From positions 1 through 7,150 of the forward strand of contig MHDQ01000144.1 of assembly GCA_001803565.1 (NCBI GenBank): a DNA stretch of 7,150 nucleotides, given 5' to 3'. The DNA is from Nitrospinae bacterium RIFCSPLOWO2_12_FULL_45_22. GTDB lineage: Bacteria; 2-12-FULL-45-22. The notes below the pieces were generated by a model. That model was not told the DNA's origin and searched no databases. It worked only from the letters and a program-made list of their open reading frames with translations. The first letter of the stretch is position 1, and every line of letters starts with the position of its first letter. This document shows, one piece after another, positions 1-5,700 of the stretch. A program made the position numbers and the translations under genes.

Positions 1-2724
1 GGGATTCTTGGTATTTTTTACCTCTTTCCAGGGCATCTTTATATTCCGAATGGTCCGCTCATCCCAATGCATCGCCTTAGGATCAATGCCATAATCCTCA
101 GGCCGGATGTAAGGATTAGAGCTGACAATAACATTGGGCAGGTAAGGGCTCGCCTCTGGACCTTCCCGGTGCACTACGAAGTTTTCTCCGTACTCGATGG
201 CATCAGGGATGTCACAGTAGGCATGGAGCCTGCCGGTATCGGTATAGAAAGGTATGCTGTCTGTAACCTGCTCATAAAAGGGATTCCTGGGATAAGTCCG
301 GAAAAGCATCAGTGCTGCCCCCGGCTCTCCGTACTTGCCTGCCATAATATCTTCCACTCTATACCCCACGGTAGTAGTGGATGAATCGAGGAGCCGCTGG
401 ATATAGACCTCCCGCTTTCCTTCCAGGGCAAACCTCCAGTAGTCGGAGAATCTCTTATCGCCCGTCAGCTCCCCCAGTTTCTTGGCGATCTCAGCTAATA
501 TTGTTAGGTCATCCCTGGTATCATATAAGGGCTTAATACCTCCCTTCCAGATTTGCAGGAAGGGATTAGAACAGGCGGCGGTGATCTCTAATCCCTCAAA
601 CTCCATCCAGGAATTGGCTGGGAGGGCAATATCTGAATACTCGACACTGGCCGTCATCTCAATATCTACTGAGATGATTAATTCAACGTGGGGGTCTACG
701 TTCTTAAGCATATCGTAGGCATGCTTAGCATTGTTGATGAGATTAACATTGGAAAAGAACATCACCTTTGTCGGGGTGGGCATATGGGTCTTGCCGGTGA
801 ATACCTTACGGCCATGCTTAGGGGTTTCAACTATTAATGGCCGGTCTCCATGATTCCAGTAGGCCGGCTCTTCATCCTTGGTATAGGCATGGGCATGGAT
901 TTCCTTTCCATGAGCCTTTTCATCCAGGTTCATCTGGAAGGGGTCTTCAGCTACCCAACCCTTGAAGCCTGGGCCCGTCTCTGCTGAGCCCTGAAAAAGG
1001 GCTGACTTATAATTGCCTGCCCAGGTATGGGCACCAGAGCCAGGGATACCAATATTGCCGGTAAGCATTAAGGGTAGATAGGTAGCCCGGTTATGAAGGG
1101 TAGCATGGAAATAATGATTAATCCCTTCGCCGTAATGGATAGAAACGGGTTTAATGGTAGCAATATCATGAGCCAGCCTGAGGATCAGGTCTTTTGGGGC
1201 ATGAGTAATCTCTACGACGGTATCTATATCATAGTCCTGGAGATGGATTTTATACATCTCCCAAAGGGTCATGGCTTCAACGCTGCTACCATCTGCCAAT
1301 TTGACCTGACCTTTCCATTCCAGCTTTGGGTCAATCCCCTTCTCAACCATCTTGGCGCCCACATGGTCTCTGGTAATAGCCTGTGGCTCGCCAGTCTTAG
1401 AATCTATAACTACATAATCCCCTAGTTTTTCGTACTGTTCGTCCTTAAGACCATGGAGTTTGAAGCTGGCACCATCTTTGCTCAGGCCGGGTTTATAACC
1501 GGGAAATACCTCATGAGCCCTGAGACGCATTAGGTTATCGGTCCGGACTAACAGGGGAAGGTCGGTGAATTTCTTGACAAAATCCTCATCATATTTCTTT
1601 TCATCCATCAGGATCTTAGTGATCCCTAAGAATATGGCAGTATCAGAGAGACCGGGTCTTACTGGGATATAGTAATCGGCCTTGGCACCCGGCGGATTAT
1701 ACTCCGGGGCTATGACGACAATCTTTCCTCCTCGTTCTACCGTCTCATTGAGCCAATGGGATTCGGGCATCTTGTTCTCTATAAGGTTTTTACCTACCTG
1801 GATAGTCAGCTTGGAGAAGCGGATATCATTAAAGTCTATCTCAGAAGCCTGGAGACCATGGACATAGGGATGACCTGGGGCCTGGTCACCATGCCAGGTA
1901 TAGTTAGACCAGGTTCTTCCTCCTAAAGCCCGCTCCGGCTCTACCTTCCGGATATGGGTATCTAACAAGGCCAAAGAATTGCTTAGACGATACATACCAT
2001 ATTTGCCTATAACGCCAAGGAGGCCCATGCCACCCCGGAGCTTGAAAGTCCGGGTGCCGGCGATTCCTCCTTGAGTATCCTTCATCGGCTCGATCATCTC
2101 TGGGGGATACCCTTCATCGAGCAGACGTTTGGCACCCTCCTCGCCACTATATGTTTGGGCAATATGGATAAACCCTTTGGCTATATAGTCATTTACCTCC
2201 TCCCAAGATGCTCTAACAAACTCGTCCTGCCCCCGGGCATCAAACATATACTTGCTTTTATTCGCTGGTGTAAGCTCGGGAAAACCGTCATCCGCCCATT
2301 GTTTCCATCCCTTACGGATGATAGGATATTTAAGCCGGTAAGGGCCGTAGACCCGCCGAGGGAAGGTATAACCTTTGAGACACATCCGGGGATTCCAGTT
2401 AGGAGTCGCCTTATTTCCATAGAGATCAGAGTATCTTTGATGGTCATAATTCTGCTCTACCCGTACTGCTACCCCATTTCGGACAAATGCCTTTACCCGG
2501 CAATGATGGGTATCGTTCGGAGAACAAACAAAGGTAAAAGAAGAATCATAACGGTACTGATCATGATAAATCTTTTCCCAATCCCGGTCGGGATAGTTTT
2601 CTAAAGGATTACCAACGTCTACCGCGGGCTGCAAGCTCTTGAGCCCGTAAGCTTTACCAGTAATAGCTGTCAATACTCCGGCCGTCAAGGACCCTTTCAA
2701 AAACTTCCTTCTGGTTAGATCCAT
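1..2724 (-). CDS. nxrA: Nitrite oxidoreductase alpha subunit NxrA, Nitrospira/anammox type (partial, C-terminus outside window)
   Basis: Molybdopterin catalytic subunit of the type II DMSO reductase family. It oxidises nitrite to nitrate, or the reverse, on the periplasmic side, with NxrB and NxrC as partners. The 908 codons present run off the low edge; as I recall the family it is about 1,130-1,150 residues long. The N-terminus carries a twin-arginine export signal (TRRKFLK, residues 4-10, then a hydrophobic stretch). The FS0 iron-sulfur set is C67-x3-D71-x3-C75 and C115; the Cys/Asp pattern differs from His-x3-Cys-x3-Cys of cytoplasmic NarG and fits the Nxr clade. The segment [15 protein letters not shown] (272-286) holds D280, the likely Mo ligand. 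Long stretches match my memory of Kuenenia and Nitrospira NxrA (for example [35 protein letters not shown]). The start is ATG at 2724, with GGAGG 8 bases upstream. nxrB and nxrC are not in the window. Reaction direction in vivo is inferred; a nitrate-reducing homologue of the clade is the alternative. Confidence 0.93.
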   Translation of the reverse strand, partial: MDLTRRKFLKGSLTAGVLTAITGKAYGLKSLQPAVDVGNPLENYPDRDWEKIYHDQYRYDSSFTFVCSPNDTHHCRVKAFVRNGVAVRVEQNYDHQRYSDLYGNKATPNWNPRMCLKGYTFPRRVYGPYRLKYPIIRKGWKQWADDGFPELTPANKSKYMFDARGQDEFVRASWEEVNDYIAKGFIHIAQTYSGEEGAKRLLDEGYPPEMIEPMKDTQGGIAGTRTFKLRGGMGLLGVIGKYGMYRLSNSLALLDTHIRKVEPERALGGRTWSNYTWHGDQAPGHPYVHGLQASEIDFNDIRFSKLTIQVGKNLIENKMPESHWLNETVERGGKIVVIAPEYNPPGAKADYYIPVRPGLSDTAIFLGITKILMDEKKYDEDFVKKFTDLPLLVRTDNLMRLRAHEVFPGYKPGLSKDGASFKLHGLKDEQYEKLGDYVVIDSKTGEPQAITRDHVGAKMVEKGIDPKLEWKGQVKLADGSSVEAMTLWEMYKIHLQDYDIDTVVEITHAPKDLILRLAHDIATIKPVSIHYGEGINHYFHATLHNRATYLPLMLTGNIGIPGSGAHTWAGNYKSALFQGSAETGPGFKGWVAEDPFQMNLDEKAHGKEIHAHAYTKDEEPAYWNHGDRPLIVETPKHGRKVFTGKTHMPTPTKVMFFSNVNLINNAKHAYDMLKNVDPHVELIISVDIEMTASVEYSDIALPANSWMEFEGLEITAACSNPFLQIWKGGIKPLYDTRDDLTILAEIAKKLGELTGDKRFSDYWRFALEGKREVYIQRLLDSSTTTVGYRVEDIMAGKYGEPGAALMLFRTYPRNPFYEQVTDSIPFYTDTGRLHAYCDIPDAIEYGENFVVHREGPEASPYLPNVIVSSNPYIRPEDYGIDPKAMHWDERTIRNIKMPWKEVKNTKNP

Positions 2725-2920
2725 TATCCCTTCCTCCACAAATAATAACTAATAACCAAACAAAAACTCAAAGGCGGCACAGGTAAAAACTCCCTTTTTT
2801 ATCAGGCATTCTTTATTTCCTCGTTGGCATTTTTAAAACAAGAGGGATAAAAATGACATCTATTTATCCCCATTATTCTCAAAATCCCCCTCTTTTGTTC
2901 GGTTGATATGTTATACCCTT
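2725..2920 (-). promoter_or_regulatory. nxrA leader / intergenic region
   Basis: AT-rich gap between the HExxH gene and nxrA. It must hold any promoter specific to nxrA, but I see no clear -35/-10 pair and no -24/-12 sigma-54 motif. It does hold a strong ribosome binding site for nxrA (GGAGGAAGGG, 2728-2737) and an inverted repeat listed separately. The gap of nearly 200 bases suggests nxrA is transcribed at least partly on its own. Confidence 0.4.
2838..2899 (-). terminator. Imperfect inverted repeat downstream of the HExxH gene, possible terminator or leader structure
   Basis: Read on the minus strand, an arm containing ACAAAAGAGGGGGAT (about 2884-2898) can pair with ATCCCTCTTGT (2838-2848), with extra unpaired A and G bases in the longer arm. 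The second arm runs into TTTTAAAAA. It begins 22 bases after the stop codon of the HExxH gene. The loop of roughly 35 bases is long for an intrinsic terminator, so a regulatory fold in the nxrA leader is as likely. Confidence 0.25.
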
Positions 2921-3925
2921 TCAATTAGTCATAGCCTCTACCATAATACTGTAACACTCTATGCACCTGGAACAGGCCCCATCCTCTACGGCCCATTGAG
3001 GATGATTCTCCTGAATAATTTTTATTACCGGCTCCTCAAGCTTTGCGGGCAAGTCATCTTCCCAGTAATAAGTGGGAAAACGGCAGAGGGGGCAGGGTGT
3101 TCCCGGAATATTCACTTTATTGCTATTACCGTTACCTTCTAGATAAAGGGTCCCGGTTCTTTTTATAAGATTGGATATATCTTGAGCCATCTCTAATAAA
3201 TCTCTATGGGTCAAGTCTTTGGCATTCCAGAACCATTCAAATATTGTCTTCCTTTGAGACTCCGGCAACCCTTGATAAAGGGTATCAAATTCCTCTACCC
3301 GCTTATCTCTTCCCTTCATCAATTCTTTACCCTGGCGGGATAGACGACCATCAATATAAATATCCCATAGTAAACTATATCGTTCCCTGACCCAATTTTT
3401 GGGAGACGGAATCATTTTAAGACCTTCGTCGTATTTAAATGCCTTATCGAGGATATCTGACACGTGCATAAATTCGTGGCGCAGAAAATTTTGTAACCGG
3501 TCTTTCTCAGTAAAATAGTGGCTCAGTAGTTTTATTAAGATGATTTTAGCGCCCCTCCCTTCTTTTTCACCCATAAGATCAGCGCCAGCATCTCCTTCAA
3601 AGGAAGCCATCTTAAGGTAGATAAGGTCTACATCGTCTTCAAATAAGGGGTATTCTCTAACGGTTTCCTCTAACGTATTTCCTAATCTCCATTTACGAAA
3701 GAGCTTCTGGTAGATAAGCTGGAAGGCTTTATCTCGTTCCTCCAGAGAATCCATTTCGTAAACCGGGTCTGTTAATGAATGATATTCCTTAAAAAACCCG
3801 AGATTCCCCTCCCCTTCTTTACGCTGAACTTCTAGCAAAACCACTGACTCAATTAATGCTGGGTCATACTGAATATCCATAATAGCGTATTCCCTTTGCC
3901 TTGGAGAAAAACTATTAAGTTGCAT
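2921..3925 (-). CDS. Unrecognised protein with HExxH motif and C-terminal zinc-ribbon-like cysteines
   Basis: I do not recognise this 334-residue protein as a named family. Residues 150-154 are HEFMH, an HExxH zinc-metalloprotease signature in a helix-like context. About 35 residues on, WDIYIDGRL (187-195) offers D188 and D192 as possible third metal ligands. The C-terminus has CPLC (278-281) and CSRC (318-321, plus C324), a spacing typical of a zinc ribbon. No signal peptide or membrane segment is seen, so it is probably cytoplasmic. The start is uncertain: the first ATG (3925) has no visible ribosome binding site, while ATG at 3880 (residue 16, MDIQYD) has AAAGGG 11 bases upstream. It lies just upstream of nxrA on the same strand, which hints at a role in maturing or regulating the oxidoreductase, but that is inference only. 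A non-proteolytic metal-binding protein is an alternative. Confidence 0.8.
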   Translation of the reverse strand: MQLNSFSPRQREYAIMDIQYDPALIESVVLLEVQRKEGEGNLGFFKEYHSLTDPVYEMDSLEERDKAFQLIYQKLFRKWRLGNTLEETVREYPLFEDDVDLIYLKMASFEGDAGADLMGEKEGRGAKIILIKLLSHYFTEKDRLQNFLRHEFMHVSDILDKAFKYDEGLKMIPSPKNWVRERYSLLWDIYIDGRLSRQGKELMKGRDKRVEEFDTLYQGLPESQRKTIFEWFWNAKDLTHRDLLEMAQDISNLIKRTGTLYLEGNGNSNKVNIPGTPCPLCRFPTYYWEDDLPAKLEEPVIKIIQENHPQWAVEDGACSRCIECYSIMVEAMTN

Positions 3926-3949
3926 TCATAACGAATGTAACGGAGACCC

Positions 3950-3980
3950 TAAAAGGAAAGGCGCCCAAAGGGCCCCCTGC
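3950..3980 (-). terminator. Possible weak terminator after the receiver-like gene
   Basis: On the minus strand GGGCCC-TTT-GGGCGCC forms a short GC-rich hairpin with a one-base bulge, followed by TTTCCTTTT. It lies between the receiver-like gene (stop at 4002) and the HExxH gene. The stem is short and the T run is interrupted, so this is a weak call. Confidence 0.3.
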
Positions 3981-4001
3981 CACTATAAGCGCTCCTGGTC
4001 T

Positions 4002-4379
4002 TTAAGGGTTTATGCAAGGATCCAGTTTTTGCAATACATTTGATAATTCTTCCTCTCTAACGGGAGTCGTTATAACTTTCCAGACCCCTGCCTGCAGAAT
4101 TTGTCTAGGATCAATTTGCGAGTTTTCTGGGATGACGGCTAGAATAGGGGCCTTCTTTGATGCTGCATGTATGGTAGAAACCATGTTCCAATCAAGGGCA
4201 TCGCCTAAACAAGCAATGATCAAGTTGAATTCCCTTTTATGAAGAAACTTTAAAGCCTCCAGGGTGTTGGAGGTAGTGATGGTGTGATAAGGACCCCGGT
4301 TTAAGACATCTTGCACTATCCTCTGGTCAGACGTTCCAGAATTAAAAACCAAGATATCCCTCGATATGGTTACCATCAC
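4002..4379 (-). CDS. Degenerate response-regulator receiver domain protein (pseudo-receiver), stand-alone
   Basis: The 125 residues have the alternating strand/helix pattern of a CheY-like receiver: DILVFNSG (8-15) as strand 1, EALKFL (41-46), FNLIIACLGD (51-60) as strand 3, APILAVIP (77-84) as strand 4, and VITTPVREEEL (102-112) as strand 5 with the conserved Pro before the last helix. The phosphorylation chemistry is gone. The acidic pair at the end of strand 1 is N-S, the acceptor Asp after strand 3 is A/C, the Thr/Ser of strand 4 is V/I, and the switch Lys before Pro is Thr. There is no output domain. It is likely a phosphorylation-independent protein-interaction module. The start is GTG (4379) or the next codon, ATG (4376); GGGAG lies 8 or 11 bases upstream respectively. 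It is co-directional with the HExxH gene and nxrA. Very low-identity receiver folds can be mimicked by other Rossmann-like domains. Confidence 0.72.
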   Translation of the reverse strand: MMVTISRDILVFNSGTSDQRIVQDVLNRGPYHTITTSNTLEALKFLHKREFNLIIACLGDALDWNMVSTIHAASKKAPILAVIPENSQIDPRQILQAGVWKVITTPVREEELSNVLQKLDPCINP

Positions 4380-4544
4380 CTAATGATCTCCCTTGATGGA
4401 TGATTGCGCCAGGTTTTAATAGGTCCCCAGAATGCAGCAAGACTTATGCCATTTAAGCTATGGGATGCAGGTAGAATAAAGATTGGTGGCTATTATTGGT
4501 TATGTTAGCAGAGGATAATTTCTTAAGAGGAAGGACTAACTTTG

Positions 4545-4592
4545 CCTGGCAAGCAGGGCATTTTGCCCTGCTTGCCAGGGCAAAATGCCCTG
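4545..4592. repeat. Nested double palindrome (two hairpins of opposite loop sequence)
   Basis: Arms 4545-4560 and 4564-4579 are perfectly complementary over 16 bases with a TTT loop (core CAGGGCA-TTT-TGCCCTG). The second arm overlaps another hairpin, CAGGGCA-AAA-TGCCCTG (4576-4592), which repeats the same core with the complementary loop. The structure can therefore fold as either of two mutually exclusive hairpins. It is flanked by the direct repeat TAACTTTGC at 4537-4545 and 4607-4615. It may be a small REP/MITE-like element or a terminator; I see no T run. Confidence 0.7.
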
Positions 4593-4717
4593 CTGGGGTA
4601 GTAGCATAACTTTGCGGTTTAAGTAGCTTTTGATTATCATGGCGTCGCTCCTAAAACGATACAATCTTAAGCGTAACGAAAACGAGCTGAGCGGCGGGGC
4701 TGATCGTTAATTGATTC

Positions 4718-4813
4718 TCACGGATTGTAGAGATCGTTTTCTTTGATAGCTTTTAGACATTCATCTACTCCTAATCCTTGCTCCAATTCTATCCATTCGC
4801 CGGTATGCCTCAT
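4718..4813 (-). CDS. Possible 31-residue open frame, cassette or gene remnant
   Basis: ATG at 4813 opens a short frame that includes TGEWIELEQGLGVDECLKAI and ends ...DLYNP. The composition is protein-like rather than random, but there is no ribosome binding site and an in-frame stop lies just upstream. It sits just beyond the last recognisable attC, so it could be the remnant of a decayed cassette gene. I do not recognise it, and it may be chance. Confidence 0.2.
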   Translation of the reverse strand: MRHTGEWIELEQGLGVDECLKAIKENDLYNP

Positions 4814-4913
4814 GTACGATAAATTGATTTAATACTATCTTCGATACCCTACCGCGGTAAATTGCTATCCTTTGCCATTGCCTTCTCGGTAAGACTCTAC
4901 TGCTTAGCACACC

Positions 4914-4986
4914 GTCTAACGATGTGCTGGCCGGCTGGAAATGAGCGTCAGCGATTTACCAATCCGTGTCCAGAGACTGGTTAGCA
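4914..4986 (-). repeat. Candidate integron recombination site attC-2, closing the toxin-antitoxin cassette
   Basis: Read on the minus strand, R'' is TGCTAAC (4980-4986) and R' is GTTAGAC (4914-4920), the latter a full match to GTTRRRY. Between them lies an imperfect stem: CTGG..CGG pairs with CCG.CCAG, and inside it GG.AAAT pairs with ATTTCC, leaving unpaired bases mainly on the R'' side as expected for extrahelical bases. Spacers of 6 bases separate both boxes from the stem. The site starts 11 bases after the toxin stop codon. R'' is exactly complementary to the TTAGCA at the start of the same cassette (5625-5630). Confidence 0.7.
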
Positions 4987-4996
4987 GGAAATGTTT

Positions 4997-5266
4997 TTAT
5001 TCAAATAAGTCAGAATGGGTACCAGTTCTTTCAAAGATTATTGCGGAACCTGTTATCTTGTAAATCAACAGCCAATCTGGCTCTATATGGCATTCCCGCC
5101 TGTTTTTATAGTTGCCTATTAATTTGTGGTCTTTATAATTAACATCAAGGCGGTCTCCATTTACAAGCTTTTTGATAACCTTTTTGATTTTTTCTGGGGA
5201 CTTCCCTCGTTTCTCCATTCTTTTTATATCTTTTACAAATTGCTTTGTATAAGAAGGAATTCGCAC
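4997..5266 (-). CDS. yafQ: YafQ-family mRNA interferase toxin (RelE/ParE superfamily)
   Basis: An 89-residue ribosome-dependent endoribonuclease toxin that cleaves mRNA in the ribosomal A site and is held inactive by the antitoxin encoded just upstream. It aligns along its length with E. coli YafQ, including KDHKL (45-49), CHIEPDWLLIYK (59-70) and FERTGTHSDLF (78-88). The YafQ functional residues H50, H63, D67, W68, H87 and F91 correspond to H47, H60, D64, W65, H84 and F88 here, so the toxin looks catalytically intact. The start codon is GTG, directly after the TAA of the antitoxin; a GGGG inside the antitoxin's last codons serves as ribosome binding site. This implies translational coupling and lower toxin output. 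Its stop lies 11 bases before attC-2. Confidence 0.92.
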   Translation of the reverse strand: MRIPSYTKQFVKDIKRMEKRGKSPEKIKKVIKKLVNGDRLDVNYKDHKLIGNYKNRRECHIEPDWLLIYKITGSAIIFERTGTHSDLFE

Positions 5267-5527
5267 TTATATCCCCAGCTTGTCGAACATATCATCTGCG
5301 TCTTCACAACGAATCAGATTCCTATTTGCGTCTGTGTCTTTGAATACCTTTTCAGTTGTTTTGTTGGGGATAACAACATTAAATGGCAACCCATTCCTTA
5401 ACTTAACCTGTCGATAAAATACAGTAATCGCCTCTGTTGCAGAAAGACCTAATTTTTCAAAAAGTTTTTCTACGTCTTCCTTAAGTTCAGGTTCAATTCG
5501 TGCTCTGACTGTAGCAGTCTTTGCCAT
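5267..5527 (-). CDS. dinJ: DinJ/RelB-family antitoxin
   Basis: Antitoxin of 86 residues, partner of the YafQ-type toxin and probable autorepressor of the pair. The N-terminus ATVRARIEPELKEDVEKLF and then LGLSATEAITVFYRQVKLRNGLPF is the ribbon-helix-helix DNA-binding region typical of DinJ/RelB. The C-terminal part is hydrophilic and likely wraps the toxin. An in-frame GTG lies upstream at 5536, but it is part of the ribosome binding site GGAGGTGG (5533-5540). ATG at 5527, 8 bases after GGAGG, is therefore the real start. The stop codon abuts the toxin GTG. The two CCCATATGGG palindromes upstream are the likely binding sites of the complex. Confidence 0.93.
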   Translation of the reverse strand: MAKTATVRARIEPELKEDVEKLFEKLGLSATEAITVFYRQVKLRNGLPFNVVIPNKTTEKVFKDTDANRNLIRCEDADDMFDKLGI

Positions 5528-5547
5528 AAACACCACCTCCCAATAAA

Positions 5548-5576
5548 AAAATAACCCATATGGGCTACGATGTCAA
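5548..5576 (-). promoter_or_regulatory. Promoter of the toxin-antitoxin operon
   Basis: On the minus strand, TTGACA (5571-5576) is a perfect -35 and TATTTT (5548-5553) a plausible -10, with an optimal 17-base spacer. The spacer contains operator 1. The antitoxin ATG lies 20 bases downstream of the -10, leaving a very short leader. Confidence 0.8.
5555..5564. promoter_or_regulatory. Operator 1, palindrome CCCATATGGG
   Basis: Perfect 10-base palindrome placed inside the -35/-10 spacer, where a bound repressor would block RNA polymerase. It is identical to operator 2, and ribbon-helix-helix antitoxins of this family bind such short palindromes. Binding by this antitoxin is inferred. Confidence 0.75.
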
Positions 5577-5589
5577 TTTGTTTTTGTGG

Positions 5590-5599
5590 CCCATATGGG
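5590..5599. promoter_or_regulatory. Operator 2, palindrome CCCATATGGG
   Basis: Second exact copy of the palindrome, centred 35 bases from the first and upstream of the -35 box. With the flanking C/G the two copies form a larger mirror-symmetric pair (CCCATATGGGC and GCCCATATGGG), which suggests cooperative binding or looping. Confidence 0.7.
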
Positions 5600-5616
5600 G
5601 TGTGTGTAGGGGATGT

Positions 5617-5622
5617 ATTATA
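5617..5622 (-). promoter_or_regulatory. Possible second -10 box (TATAAT) upstream of the operators
   Basis: A perfect TATAAT lies on the minus strand just inside the start of the cassette, but the matching -35 position (GTGATG, within attC-1) is poor. If used, transcription would start upstream of both operators. Confidence 0.3.
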
Positions 5623-5624
5623 CC

Positions 5625-5700
5625 TGCTAACGGCTGAGGCATCACCTGCGGGCGCGTCCGCGCGGGCGGGCGGTCCGTCAGGTGCATGCCCGGGTTCGAC
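5625..5700 (-). repeat. Candidate integron recombination site attC-1, between the two cassettes
   Basis: Read on the minus strand, R'' is GTCGAAC (5694-5700) and R' is GTTAGCA (5625-5631); each matches the consensus at 6 of 7 positions. The L arms are GGCATGCACCTG (5679-5690) and CAGGTGATGCC (5638-5648). They pair over 11 bases with one extra base on the R'' side, as the extrahelical base in known attC sites. The right half, CTCAGCCGTTAGC, closely resembles the CTCAAGCGTTAG of resistance-cassette attC sites. Unpaired spacers lie between the boxes and arms, and the apex is a GC-rich variable region. The stop codon of the upstream gene overlaps the site. Confidence 0.78.

Larger units (their letters stand above)
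4380..4913. other. Long intergenic stretch between nxr-side genes and the cassette array
   Basis: No convincing gene. It holds the double palindrome at 4545-4592, two copies of TAACTTTGC (4537-4545 and 4607-4615), an AACGA/TCGTT inverted repeat (4675-4679 and 4704-4708) and one small open frame (4718-4813). No tRNA, CRISPR or clear promoter is visible. The transition from host sequence to cassette-derived sequence should fall here, at or below the attC at 4914. Confidence 0.6.
4920..5630 (-). mobile_element. Candidate integron gene cassette carrying a DinJ-YafQ module
   Basis: Boundaries are set by the G/TTRRRY cut: the cassette begins with TTAGCA (5630 downward) and ends at the G of GTTAGAC (4920). 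It holds a promoter, two operators, the antitoxin, the toxin and attC-2 with almost no spare sequence. The end complementarity (TTAGCA with TGCTAA) is the diagnostic feature. Toxin-antitoxin cassettes with their own promoter are well known in chromosomal integrons. The AT-rich composition contrasts with the neighbouring GC-rich cassette. Confidence 0.7.

Noticed and set aside
2071-2604. Long open frames on the plus strand opposite nxrA
   Set aside because: They are antisense shadows of a strongly conserved coding gene, with no ribosome binding sites and no recognisable protein content.
4504-4510. GTTAGCA identical to the R'' box complement of attC-2
   Set aside because: No partner RYYYAAC box or stem lies within 150 bases on the appropriate side; probably chance.
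4671-4712. Possible third attC on the minus strand with AATTAAC and GTTACGC as boxes and an AACGA/TCGTT stem
   Set aside because: At 42 bases it is too short, both boxes deviate from consensus, and AATTAAC is not complementary to the TTAGAC that starts the putative cassette, so it fails the test the other two sites pass.
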